Shown here in pieces: positions 27,708 to 35,413 of a DNA stretch of 64,000 nt (the stretch's first letter is position 1; each line of letters opens with the position of its first letter). Where the stretch lies: contig NZ_JACJJL010000014.1 of NCBI RefSeq assembly GCF_016899955.1, forward strand, positions 43,910 to 107,909, given 5' to 3'. The notes beneath the pieces are model-generated. The model saw only the letters and a program-made list of their open reading frames with translations. It had not been told where the DNA came from and searched no databases. The stretch is from Marseilla massiliensis. Lineage in GTDB: Bacteria > Bacteroidota > Bacteroidia > Bacteroidales > Bacteroidaceae. The position numbers and the translations under genes are program-made.

Positions 27708-28499
27708 TCAATTCAGGTCTAAATCCTTTTTCACATTATTACGAATCTTTGTGAGATAGGCCTTCATCGCCTTGGCATCCTTGTGCTCGATGATGCCCAG
27801 CAGCTCGCGCATCTCATCCATTATCCGCTCCACCTGGCAACCGGTGTATGGGTTGAACAGTATTTCCTGCAACAGATAGTCATCCTCGCCGAGCACGCCT
27901 TTGGCTATCTTCATGTGGCGCTTGAACGTCGTTCCCGGCGCGTCCTGGTGCTTCATGACGGCAGCAAAGACGAATGTGCTCACAAATGGTATGCTCAGCG
28001 AATAGGCAACGGTACGGTCGTGCTCATCGAAAGTGTATTCATAGACACTCAGGTCGAACCTCCTGTACAGGTCTTTGAAGAAAATGCGGCCCATGTAGTC
28101 GCCCTCGCTGATCACGATGGCGTTCTCTTCGCTCAGCTGCTGCAGGTTGGCAAAGGTGGGACCGAACATCGGGTGAGTTGAGACATAGGGGTGGCCACAC
28201 TGCTGGTAAAACTCCTTCAGCCCGGTCTTCACCGAGGCTATGTCGCTCACGATGCAGTCGTCGGGCAGATACGGCATCACTTCCTTGAAGGCAGAAATGG
28301 TGTATTTCACCGTCACGGCATTTATCAAGAGCTCCGGGCGAAACTCCTTTATCTCGTCCAACGACGTAAACCTGCGGCAGTTGTAAGTAAACCGCATCCT
28401 AACCGGGTCTTTTTCATACACCGCCATCTCGTGGTCGAAGCTCAGCAAATCAAGGAAAAAGCTCCCCATCTTGCCGGCTCCCATAACCAGAATCCTCAT
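27708..28499 (-). CDS. tyrA: Prephenate dehydrogenase (tyrosine branch)
   Basis: 263 residues. NAD-binding GAGKMGS at residues 7-13, then DIASVKTGL, STHPMFGPT and HDRTVAYSLSIPF, the prephenate dehydrogenase catalytic blocks. It converts prephenate to 4-hydroxyphenylpyruvate. Last gene of the pheA-aminotransferase-DAHP synthase-tyrA run; the chorismate mutase partner is supplied by the DAHP synthase fusion. Confidence 0.9.
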   Translation of the reverse strand: MRILVMGAGKMGSFFLDLLSFDHEMAVYEKDPVRMRFTYNCRRFTSLDEIKEFRPELLINAVTVKYTISAFKEVMPYLPDDCIVSDIASVKTGLKEFYQQCGHPYVSTHPMFGPTFANLQQLSEENAIVISEGDYMGRIFFKDLYRRFDLSVYEYTFDEHDRTVAYSLSIPFVSTFVFAAVMKHQDAPGTTFKRHMKIAKGVLGEDDYLLQEILFNPYTGCQVERIMDEMRELLGIIEHKDAKAMKAYLTKIRNNVKKDLDLN

Positions 28500-28634
28500 A
28501 TTACTTATATATTAATGATTGATGCAACGCCACAATACAGCCCCGGCATGGCCCGGGCGCGCACCGGCGCGATAACAGCCACGCCACGGTGCACCATCGG
28601 AACACACCAACCGGAGCCCCTGCATGGGCGCTGC

Positions 28635-29699
28635 CTACTTGTTAATTATCTCCATCTGCTGCCTTACCGACTCGCCATGGATAAGCTCAAACACATTTGT
28701 TGCAAACTCGGGGCTCATGCCGCACAGCGAGCCCTGTGCCCCGCGCTTGTCAAGAATCTCGCTATAGCGTGCCGACTGAAGCACCGTCATGTTGTGCTCT
28801 TTCTTATACTGGCCTATCTCGCGGCACACACGCATGCGCTTGGCAAGCAGTTCCATGAGCTGGTTGTCTATCTCGTCGATCTGCTTACGCAGCACAGCGA
28901 TGCCCTCTGTCGTGTTTGTCTCGCTGCGAACGACAAGCAAGCTGAGTATGTAGTCGAGCACATCGGGCGTCACCTGCTGCTTGGCGTCGCTCCAAGCCTT
29001 GTCGGGATCGCAGTGGCTTTCGATGAGAAGGCCGTCGAAACCGAGGTCGAGAGCCTGCTGGCACAGCGGCGCTATCAACTCGCGGCGGCCGCCTATATGG
29101 CTCGGGTCGCATATCATGGGTAGCTCGGGTATGCGCCGGTGCAGTTCGATTGGAATCTGCCACATGGGCAGGTTGCGGTATATCTTCTTGTCATAGCTCG
29201 AAAATCCGCGGTGAACAGCGGCCATCCGCTTTATCCCGGCTTGGTTGATGCGCTCCATCGCGCCTATCCACAGCTCCAGGTCGGGGTTTACCGGGTTCTT
29301 CACAAAGACGGGGATGTCTACGCCCTTGAGCGCGTCGGCCATGGCCTGCATGGCAAACGGGTTGGCCGAAGTGCGCGCCCCGACCCACAGAATGTCTATC
29401 CCGTACTTCAAGGCAAGCTCGATATGCTCCGGCGTAGCCACTTCGGTGGCCACGAGCATGCCCGTCTCCTGCTTTACGCGCACGAGCCACGGCAGGGCCT
29501 TCTCGCCGTTGCCTTCAAACCCTCCGGGCTTTGTGCGGGGCTTCCACACCCCCGCCCGAAACATGCGGCATCCCTTCATGGCCAGCAGCCTGGCCGTTTC
29601 CATCACTTGTTCTTCTGTCTCAGCCGAACACGGGCCGGCAATGACGAAGGGCCGCTCGGTGTCGCTGGGGAGTCTCAACGGTTCTAATTCAAGTTCCAT
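28635..29699 (-). CDS. DAHP synthase fused to chorismate mutase
   Basis: 354 residues, two enzymes in one chain. Residues 1-255 are a type I-beta DAHP synthase (FVIAGPCSAETEEQV, FRAGVWKPRTKPGGFEG, VGARTSANPFAMQ, KNPVNPDLELWIGAMERI, CDPSHIGGRREL). From about residue 260 comes an AroQ-type chorismate mutase (LRKQIDEIDNQLMELLAKRM, ELIHGESVRQQ). Thus the chain makes DAHP and also turns chorismate into prephenate, linking entry and branch point; in related fusions the mutase domain mediates prephenate/chorismate feedback on the synthase. Confidence 0.93.
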   Translation of the reverse strand: MELELEPLRLPSDTERPFVIAGPCSAETEEQVMETARLLAMKGCRMFRAGVWKPRTKPGGFEGNGEKALPWLVRVKQETGMLVATEVATPEHIELALKYGIDILWVGARTSANPFAMQAMADALKGVDIPVFVKNPVNPDLELWIGAMERINQAGIKRMAAVHRGFSSYDKKIYRNLPMWQIPIELHRRIPELPMICDPSHIGGRRELIAPLCQQALDLGFDGLLIESHCDPDKAWSDAKQQVTPDVLDYILSLLVVRSETNTTEGIAVLRKQIDEIDNQLMELLAKRMRVCREIGQYKKEHNMTVLQSARYSEILDKRGAQGSLCGMSPEFATNVFELIHGESVRQQMEIINK

Positions 29700-29796
29700 A
29701 GTCGTTATTTCATTTTATTGTTTGTTTTATCCTTTTCGGCACTGCCACCCGGGCCATGCCGCATCCATGCGCCCATCGCCCTGTTACGGTGCCGGC

Positions 29797-30993
29797 TCAG
29801 CGTGGCCGCCCGGCCACCATCTGCTCTATTCTGCACAGCGCTTCCTGCAGCTTCTCGTCTTTGGCGCAAAGCGATATGCGTATGTACCGCCTTCCGTTTG
29901 AGCCGAATATGAAGCCTGGCGTGATGAACACACGCGCCTCATGCAGCACCATCTCGGTTAGCTCCTCGGCATCCTGGTACACATCGGGTATGCGCCCCCA
30001 CAGGAACATGCCCACCTGCGAACTGTCGAACGTGCACCCCAGCGCCGCCATTATCTTCTCGGCATACACACGGCGGCGCCTGTAAGTCTCGACGTTAGCC
30101 TGCCTGTGCCACTCGGCATCGTTGGCGTAAGCCTCGGCGGCGGCCAGCTGGATGCCCCTGAACGTTCCGCTGTCGATGTTGCTCTTCACCTTCAGGATCC
30201 AGCTTATGAACGTTGCGTTCGACGAGCACTGCCCCACGCGCCACCCGGGCATGTTGTGGCTCTTCGACATAGAGTTGAACTCGATGCAGCATTCCTTTGC
30301 CCCCGGCACCTGCAGAAGCGACATGGGGTGGTCGTTGAGTATGAAGGAATACGGGTTGTCGTTGACCACGACTATCGAATGCTCGCGAGCGAACCTCACG
30401 AGCCGCTCGTATGTCTGCATGCGGGCGTTGCCCCCGGTGGGCATGTTGGGATAGTTTGTCCACATGAGCCTTACCCGGCTGAGATCCATGCGCTCCAGAC
30501 TGTCGAAGTCGGGCTGCCACCCGTCGGCCTCGTTGAGGTCGTAATTCACCACCTTCGCCCCGAGAATCTTGCTCAGCGAGGTGTAAGTGGGATAGCCGGG
30601 GTTGGGCACAAGCACCTCGTCGCCGGGGTTGACGAAGGCCAGGGTAACGTGGAGTATGCCCTCCTTGCTGCCTATCAGCGGCAGTATTTCGGTCTCGGGG
30701 TCGAGCTCCACGCCATACCAGCGGCGGTAGAAGCCCGCCATGGCCCGCCGGAGCTCGGGCGTACCCATCGTGGGCTGGTAGCCGTGGGCGCCCGGCTGGC
30801 GCGCCACCTCGCACAGCTTGGCCACCGTCTGCTCCGACGGAGGCATGTCGGGGCTGCCTATCGCGAGGCTTATTATGTCTTTCCCCTCGGCGTTGAGGCG
30901 CGCCACCTCTTTCAACTTGCGGCTGAAATAATATTCGCTTACGTGCCCGAGCCGCTCGGCCGGCTGTATGCCTTTATGCTGATTGCTTTCCAT
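29797..30993 (-). CDS. PLP-dependent class I/II aminotransferase of the aromatic operon
   Basis: 398 residues, fold type I. The PLP lysine is Lys244 in NSMSKSHNMPGWRVG; YQPTMGTPELRRA, NPGYPTYTS and NYPNMPTGG are family blocks and Arg near the C-terminus (RYIRISLC) binds the carboxylate. By position it should transaminate phenylpyruvate or hydroxyphenylpyruvate, although sequence alone resembles aspartate or LL-diaminopimelate aminotransferases. Its start overlaps the pheA end by 20 bases. Confidence 0.87.
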   Translation of the reverse strand: MESNQHKGIQPAERLGHVSEYYFSRKLKEVARLNAEGKDIISLAIGSPDMPPSEQTVAKLCEVARQPGAHGYQPTMGTPELRRAMAGFYRRWYGVELDPETEILPLIGSKEGILHVTLAFVNPGDEVLVPNPGYPTYTSLSKILGAKVVNYDLNEADGWQPDFDSLERMDLSRVRLMWTNYPNMPTGGNARMQTYERLVRFAREHSIVVVNDNPYSFILNDHPMSLLQVPGAKECCIEFNSMSKSHNMPGWRVGQCSSNATFISWILKVKSNIDSGTFRGIQLAAAEAYANDAEWHRQANVETYRRRRVYAEKIMAALGCTFDSSQVGMFLWGRIPDVYQDAEELTEMVLHEARVFITPGFIFGSNGRRYIRISLCAKDEKLQEALCRIEQMVAGRPR

Positions 30994-31816
30994 CTTGATA
31001 CTCTCCCAATATTTTTAGTTCCCTTGTCAACGGCGTTATCGCATCGATGCTCTGCCTGTATCGCGTCAGGTTGTCATACGTGACATCCACGTAGAACAGA
31101 TACTCCCATTCGTGCCCGATGATGGGAAGCGACTGAATCTTGGTCAGGTTTATCTTGTAGAACGACAAGATGCTAAGCACCTGCGACAGCGAACCTTCCT
31201 CGTGGGGCAGCGCAAAGACAAGGCTGGCCTTGTTGGCCTTCTCGAGCGGGCGCAGGAAATCGGCCTTGCCGGGATTGCACGACACGAGGAAGCGCGTGAA
31301 GTTGTGCTTGTTGTCCTCGATATGGTCTTCCAACACCTTCATGCCATATATGTGGGCAGCCGACGAACTGCATATAGCGGCACACCCGCGACGTGCTGCC
31401 ACGGCGATGTCCTTGGCCGCGCCGGCCGTGTCTTCACACTCAACCACCTTCAGGTCGGCATGGCCCGACAGGAACTGGCGGCACTGCATGAGGGCCACCG
31501 GGTGCGAGTGGACCTCGCTTATCGTCTCCCACGAGTCGTCTGGCAGGCAACAGATGCAGTGCGAAATGTGCAGCTTGTGCTCGCCAACCACCGTTAGCCC
31601 TGATTCGCGCAACAGCTCGTAGTTGTGCAGCAGGCTGCCGGCGATGGTGTTTTCTATTGCCGTCATGCCAATCATCGTGGGGTCTTTGGCCAAGTTATCA
31701 AACACTTCTTCGAACGTTGCGCAGCAAACAAGCTGCAGTTGTTCGCCGTTGAAGTACTGATGAGCCGCTATGTCGTGGAACGACCCTACGAATCCTTGTA
31801 TTGCTACTCTCTTCAT
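30974..31816 (-). CDS. pheA: Prephenate dehydratase with ACT domain
   Basis: 280 residues. Catalytic domain begins VAIQGFVGSFHDIAA and contains ENTIAGSLLHNYELL, HPVALMQC and NFTRFLV (the TRF motif). The ACT domain from about residue 195 (ALPHEEGSLSQVLSILSFYKINLTKIQS) would bind phenylalanine. It converts prephenate to phenylpyruvate. First gene after the Phe/Tyr attenuator; its ATG overlaps the stop of a nine-residue mini-ORF (31813-31842). Confidence 0.94.
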   Translation of the reverse strand: MKRVAIQGFVGSFHDIAAHQYFNGEQLQLVCCATFEEVFDNLAKDPTMIGMTAIENTIAGSLLHNYELLRESGLTVVGEHKLHISHCICCLPDDSWETISEVHSHPVALMQCRQFLSGHADLKVVECEDTAGAAKDIAVAARRGCAAICSSSAAHIYGMKVLEDHIEDNKHNFTRFLVSCNPGKADFLRPLEKANKASLVFALPHEEGSLSQVLSILSFYKINLTKIQSLPIIGHEWEYLFYVDVTYDNLTRYRQSIDAITPLTRELKILGEYQDGKQSA

Positions 31817-31858
31817 TTTGTGTCTATGATGTTTTGTTTCATTACGTATCTTACGAGA

Positions 31859-31889
31859 AATCCCGCCTCATCGTCGATGGAGCGGGATT
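31859..31889 (-). terminator. Attenuator terminator hairpin of the aromatic operon
   Basis: On the minus strand AATCCCGCTCCATC pairs with GATGAGGCGGGATT: 14 positions with one G-T and one C-A, a 3-base loop, followed by TCTC (with the two stem Ts a weak T tract). It ends 42 bases before the pheA ATG. Its 5' arm can instead pair with AGCGGGA at the end of the leader ORF (31947-31953). Confidence 0.8.
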
Positions 31890-31934
31890 CTGACTGTAAA
31901 CCTTCATTGGTTTTATCTTGCCATAAGTTGAAAT

Positions 31935-32015
31935 TTACACGCAACTTCCCGCTTCACAATTCCTTGCAAAGTAAAAATAAAAAAAGTAGTAAAAAGTTGC
32001 GTTCAACTTACTCAT
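31935..32015 (-). CDS. Phe/Tyr leader peptide of the aromatic operon attenuator
   Basis: 26 codons and a TAA. Codons 8-16 read FYYFFYFYF, nine aromatic residues without interruption (five Phe, four Tyr), which is the product set of the downstream genes. ATG lies about 22 bases after the predicted transcription start. The codons for residues 21-24 include AGCGGGA, complementary to the 5' arm of the terminator. Four short segments AAGTTG / CAACTT / AAGTTG / CAACTT (32009-32004, 31999-31994, 31947-31942, 31930-31925) allow alternative pairings. The peptide would serve as a sensor of charged tRNA-Phe and tRNA-Tyr and need not have a function of its own. Confidence 0.85.
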   Translation of the reverse strand: MSKLNATFYYFFYFYFARNCEAGSCV

Positions 32016-32043
32016 GACTATTCGTTTGTAGTTTATCTGCCTG

Positions 32044-32075
32044 CAAAAGTATAACATTTTTGCGAACTATACAAA
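32044..32075 (-). promoter_or_regulatory. Promoter of the attenuated aromatic operon
   Basis: Minus-strand TACTTTTG (32044-32051) and TTTG (32072-32075), 20 bp apart: full consensus. Transcription would start near 32037. Confidence 0.82.
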
Positions 32076-32259
32076 TAAATCGAAAGTTTTTTATTGTCGA
32101 CTTCACATTTTATCAGACGCCATGCCAAAGGCTGCCTTCACCGCCGGGGCATGCTGCAACAACAGTGGCAGGTAATGGGGCTGCCACTTGCTGCCTACGC
32201 ACTTTTGTAATAAAGCATTACCGCCATTGCCCTGCCGCCCAACCACCTGAGCGCCAGCG

Positions 32260-32347
32260 GCTTGCAATCCGGGCCGTATCGAGGTGCCGAACGGCCCGTT
32301 TCACAATGCAATACGGGCCTTTTGGCAATACGGAACGGCCTGTTTCG
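32260..32347. repeat. 4 x 22 bp intergenic element, copy 6
   Basis: Units start at 32260, 32282, 32304 and 32326 (TGCAATCCGGGCCGTATCG, TGCCGAACGGCCCGTTTCA, TGCAATACGGGCCTTTTGG, TACGGAACGGCCTGTTTCG). Between the pheA leader promoter and the candidate small RNA. Confidence 0.9.
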
Positions 32348-32477
32348 CAACGGTGTTCAATGCAGCTGCCTCAGCCAAACGGCATATGTAAAACAATGTT
32401 ACGGTAAACTTTCAGGGCCGGCAACGCGCCCGGAGGCATGGGACGGGGCTGCCGCCATGCCGCAGAAGACGCCACAC

Positions 32478-32510
32478 AAAAAATGAGGGCAGCCCTTCCG
32501 ACCGCCCTCA
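32478..32510 (-). terminator. Intrinsic terminator of the candidate small RNA
   Basis: Minus-strand TGAGGGC and GCCCTCA (32504-32510, 32484-32490) around a 13-base loop, then TTTTTT. It could also stop aroC read-through. Confidence 0.85.
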
Positions 32511-32578
32511 ACCAACACAAAAACTAAACTAGACTTAACTAATGTCGTATCTGGATTTTCCCAAATCCATGATATTAC
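32478..32578 (-). ncRNA. Candidate small RNA between aroC and the pheA leader
   Basis: A promoter box and an intrinsic terminator on the same strand are about 100 nt apart with no gene between. The RNA would open with a perfect 6-bp hairpin GGATTT/AAATCC (4-base loop), pass through an A/T-rich single-stranded region and end in the terminator. An 11-codon ORF (MDLGKSRYDIS) could be translated from it. It is not explained as the leader of pheA, which has its own promoter 440 bases further on. Confidence 0.5.
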
Positions 32579-32583
32579 GTATG

Positions 32584-32591
32584 CAAAGATA
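32584..32591 (-). promoter_or_regulatory. Promoter of the candidate small RNA
   Basis: TATCTTTG on the minus strand; the -33 position has CTTG instead of TTTG. Confidence 0.6.
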
Positions 32592-32729
32592 CGAACGTTT
32601 TGCGAAATTAGCAAGCATTTTGCTATGTTTTTTGAATCAAAATTCGGTGTACGCCCACAACGGCAAGCGCCCCTGCACAAATGGCTACGGCCCATTCCTC
32701 ACGGGCCTGAGGCCCACCTCAAGCCGAGG

Positions 32730-33806
32730 CTACAGCCTCACTGTCTTGGCAATGAGGTAATAGTCGAGCAGCGTCATGGCCGCCATGGCCTCGACCACGG
32801 GCACCGCACGCGGCACAACACACGAGTCGTGGCGCCCGCGGGCCGTGAACCGCGTAGGCTCGCCGCCCATGTCTACGGTCTGCTGCTCCATCAGCACCGT
32901 GGCCACAGGCTTGAACGCCACCCTGAAGTAAATGTCCTCGCCATTGCTTATGCCGCCCTGTATGCCGCCGCTGTGATTGGTTGCCGTGGCAATGCGCCCG
33001 CCGCGGTTGACAAACACGTCGTTCTGCTGCGAGCCTCTCGCCGTAACACCGGCAAAACCTTCGCCATATTCAAAGCCTTTCACGGCATTGATGCTAAGCA
33101 TGGCCGCCCCAAGCGCAGCGTGGAGCTTGCCAAACTCGGGTTCGCCCAGGCCCGGCGGACAGCCTTTGATGACGCAGGTGACAACGCCGCCGATGGTGTC
33201 GCCGACGGCCTTCACCTTCCTTATGAGCTGCTCCATCTGCGCGGCCACCTCGCTGTCGGGGCAGCGCACGGGATTGGTCTCGGCGGCGGCAATGTCGTAA
33301 CGGCGGTAGTCGGGGTCTGTGCAGATGTCGCCCACCTGCGACGTATAGGCAGCAATGCTCACTCCCACCTGCCGCAGCGCCAGCTTAGCCAGGGCTCCGC
33401 CCACGCAGCGGCTTATGGTTATGCGGGCCGACGAACGCCCCCCGCCACGATGGTCACGCAGCCCATACTTATTATAATATGTGTAATCGGCATGCGACGG
33501 CCTAAACAGGCATCGCAAGTTCTCATAGTCTTGCGAGTGGTGATTGGTGTTCCTGACCACGAAACCGATGGGGGCGCCGGTCGACTTGCCCTCAAACACC
33601 CCGCTGAGCAGCTCGACTTGGTCTGGCTCTTTGCGGCTCGTTGTCAGGGCGCTCTGCCCCGGGCGGCGGCGCTCAAGCTCATGCTGGATAAACTCTTTGT
33701 CTATCTCTATGCCGGCAGGCATGCCGTCTATCACACCGCCCACGGCCTCGCCATGGCTTTCGCCGAATGATGTCAGCGTGAAAACATTGCCAAAAGTATT
33801 GCGCAT
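32730..33806 (-). CDS. aroC: Chorismate synthase
   Basis: 358 residues. It makes chorismate from EPSP using reduced FMN, feeding the chorismate mutase encoded 3 kb away. [56 protein letters not shown] and [11 protein letters not shown] are family signatures. Start at 33806 because MRNTFG is the universal N-terminus; the frame extends upstream without similarity. No strong terminator directly follows; the hairpin at 32484-32510 is the nearest. Confidence 0.96.
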   Translation of the reverse strand: MRNTFGNVFTLTSFGESHGEAVGGVIDGMPAGIEIDKEFIQHELERRRPGQSALTTSRKEPDQVELLSGVFEGKSTGAPIGFVVRNTNHHSQDYENLRCLFRPSHADYTYYNKYGLRDHRGGGRSSARITISRCVGGALAKLALRQVGVSIAAYTSQVGDICTDPDYRRYDIAAAETNPVRCPDSEVAAQMEQLIRKVKAVGDTIGGVVTCVIKGCPPGLGEPEFGKLHAALGAAMLSINAVKGFEYGEGFAGVTARGSQQNDVFVNRGGRIATATNHSGGIQGGISNGEDIYFRVAFKPVATVLMEQQTVDMGGEPTRFTARGRHDSCVVPRAVPVVEAMAAMTLLDYYLIAKTVRL

Positions 33807-33960
33807 CATAGTAATGTTTAAAAGTGAAATGTAAGATACTGAGGGCAGCCGGGGGTGGATGCTGGCCGTCACTCACGGCAAGAGGGCCTGCCTAAAGGCC
33901 GGCCTCGCCATGCAGTGGCCGCCGACGGCCACCCCCGTCACATTCGTACAAGCCCTTGGC

Positions 33961-34587
33961 TCATGAGTGGCAGTGGCCTCCGCAGCAACCGCCATTGTCG
34001 CCATGATGGTGATGGCCGTGCTCGCCGCAACCGTCGCCACAGCCGTCTCCGCAGTCTCCGCCACAGCTGCCGCAGCCACAACCGCATCCCTCACCGCTCA
34101 GGCGGTTGATCATGGCCTGTATCTCGTCGTTGGTTGCCTCGCGGCTTTCGAGCACACGGCCCTTGAACTGCAGCGTCTGACCGGCCAGCGGGTGGTTCAG
34201 GTCCATCTTCACCTTGTCGTCGCTGATGTCGAGCACGCGCCCGAAAAAGCGGTTGCCGTCGGCATTCTGCAGCGGAACTACTGCATCCTTGAATATATGC
34301 TCGTGGTCAAAATGGCCGTTGATGCAAAACATCTCGCGGTCCAAGTCGAGCACGTGGGCCTCTTCGTAGTCGCCGTATGCCTCGTCCTTGGTCAGTTCAA
34401 AGTCAAACTCGGCTCCTTGTTCCAGCCCGGCTATCTCTTTCTCAAAGGCATCGAGTGTTACCCCGAAACCGCTGATAAACTGGAAGGGGCGCTCTTCGGT
34501 TGCCTCTTCCACCAAATTGCTCTCTCCGTTTTCTGCCGTGTAAAGCTTGTAAGCAACGGCAATGTACTTGTTCTGTGGTTTGTCCAT
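33961..34587 (-). CDS. SlyD-like FKBP peptidyl-prolyl isomerase with Cys/His-rich tail
   Basis: 208 residues. FKBP core with inserted flap: PFQFISGFGVTLDAFEKEIA, then FELTKDEAYGDYEEAHVLDL and NHPLAGQTLQFKGRVL (the usual ...NHPLAGK.L.F motif of SlyD). The last 45 residues are almost only Gly, Cys, His and Asp (GCGCGCGSCGGDCGDGCGD, GEHGHHHHGD), a probable Ni/Zn-binding tail as in SlyD. Start at 34587: it follows the promoter box at 34617-34624. Confidence 0.9.
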   Translation of the reverse strand: MDKPQNKYIAVAYKLYTAENGESNLVEEATEERPFQFISGFGVTLDAFEKEIAGLEQGAEFDFELTKDEAYGDYEEAHVLDLDREMFCINGHFDHEHIFKDAVVPLQNADGNRFFGRVLDISDDKVKMDLNHPLAGQTLQFKGRVLESREATNDEIQAMINRLSGEGCGCGCGSCGGDCGDGCGDGCGEHGHHHHGDNGGCCGGHCHS

Positions 34588-34616
34588 TATCTTGATATGT
34601 GGTTTGATACTGCTTG

Positions 34617-34624
34617 CAAAGTTA
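34617..34624 (-). promoter_or_regulatory. Promoter of the SlyD-like gene
   Basis: TAACTTTG on the minus strand, about 30 bases before the chosen ATG; a start further upstream would place the promoter inside the gene. Confidence 0.7.
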
Positions 34625-34776
34625 CTCATTTTATTTCGAAAACAAACGCAAAAGACCATTGTTAATGCGAAACCATTAAAAAACCGTTATCCTTTCACTT
34701 ATTTGACTTGTATCAATTAAAATGGCTGTTTGCGCACACAATAAGCAAGTTTCATTGCTTTGACCGCATTTCGGCG

Positions 34777-34784
34777 TATCTTTG
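34777..34784 (+). promoter_or_regulatory. Promoter of the small exported protein at 34877
   Basis: TATCTTTG with ATTG 19 bp upstream (34754-34757). Confidence 0.65.
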
Positions 34785-34876
34785 CAGTGGAAAATCGATA
34801 AAGAGAGAACACAGAAAACTGACCGGCCAGAGTTTAAGTAAGTAGTAATTTAAGTAAAAAAGAAAGGGTAACAAAG

Positions 34877-35284
34877 ATGAAAAGATTGTATTTAACAGTC
34901 GTGGCACTGCTCAGCATGACCATGACATTTGCAGGAGACAAGAACGGAATGGACGCAGCCGGAGCCAACACAGCCGCAACGAGCGCCACAATGGCCAAAG
35001 CCGACAGCACAGCCTCGTACGACATCAGCTACAACCTGCGCCGACTGGGCGAGACACTCGGGCTCACCCTCGACCAGATGAACAGCGTAGAGGCGCTCAA
35101 CCGCATTTTCCGCGGCGACCTGAAGACGGCGGTCGAGGCCGACAAAGCCAACCGCAAGGCCCTCATGGACAGCGCCGTTGAGAAAGACATGAAGTACATG
35201 AGCTACGTCCTGACGCCCGAACAGTTTGACAAGTACCAAACATTGATCAACACAACACTGGCAAACCGCGGACTGGAAAAATAG
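34877..35284 (+). CDS. Small exported protein, unknown
   Basis: 135 residues. Signal peptide MKRLYLTVVALLSMTMTFAG; an Ala/Thr-rich linker; then about 80 mostly helical residues (LRRLGETLGLTLDQMNSVEAL, YMSYVLTPEQFDKYQTLIN). The helix with LTPEQ resembles Spy/LTxxQ-like periplasmic proteins, but similarity is weak and I do not assign it. Own promoter and terminator. Confidence 0.7.
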   Translation: MKRLYLTVVALLSMTMTFAGDKNGMDAAGANTAATSATMAKADSTASYDISYNLRRLGETLGLTLDQMNSVEALNRIFRGDLKTAVEADKANRKALMDSAVEKDMKYMSYVLTPEQFDKYQTLINTTLANRGLEK

Positions 35285-35311
35285 GCCGCACAGTGAAAAG
35301 AAATAACGAAG

Positions 35312-35348
35312 AGAGCCGTCACAGCCTGGATTGTGGCGGCTCTTTTTT
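35312..35348 (+). terminator. Terminator of the small exported protein
   Basis: AGAGCCGTCACA (35312-35323) pairs with TGTGGCGGCTCT (35332-35343) with one mismatch, followed by TTTTTT. Confidence 0.93.
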
Positions 35349-35413
35349 GCATTTTGCTTGCCGGTCTCAGCTTTTTTTGCTTCTTTTGCAGCATCAACCA
35401 CAAGATTACAAGC

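Noticed and set aside
32322..32633. Short proteins encoded across the 22-bp elements
   Set aside because: Open frames through the elements read as repeats of phrases such as KRAVLQC or QNGPF with a 22-residue period; this follows from 3 x 22 = 66 bases and not from protein selection.
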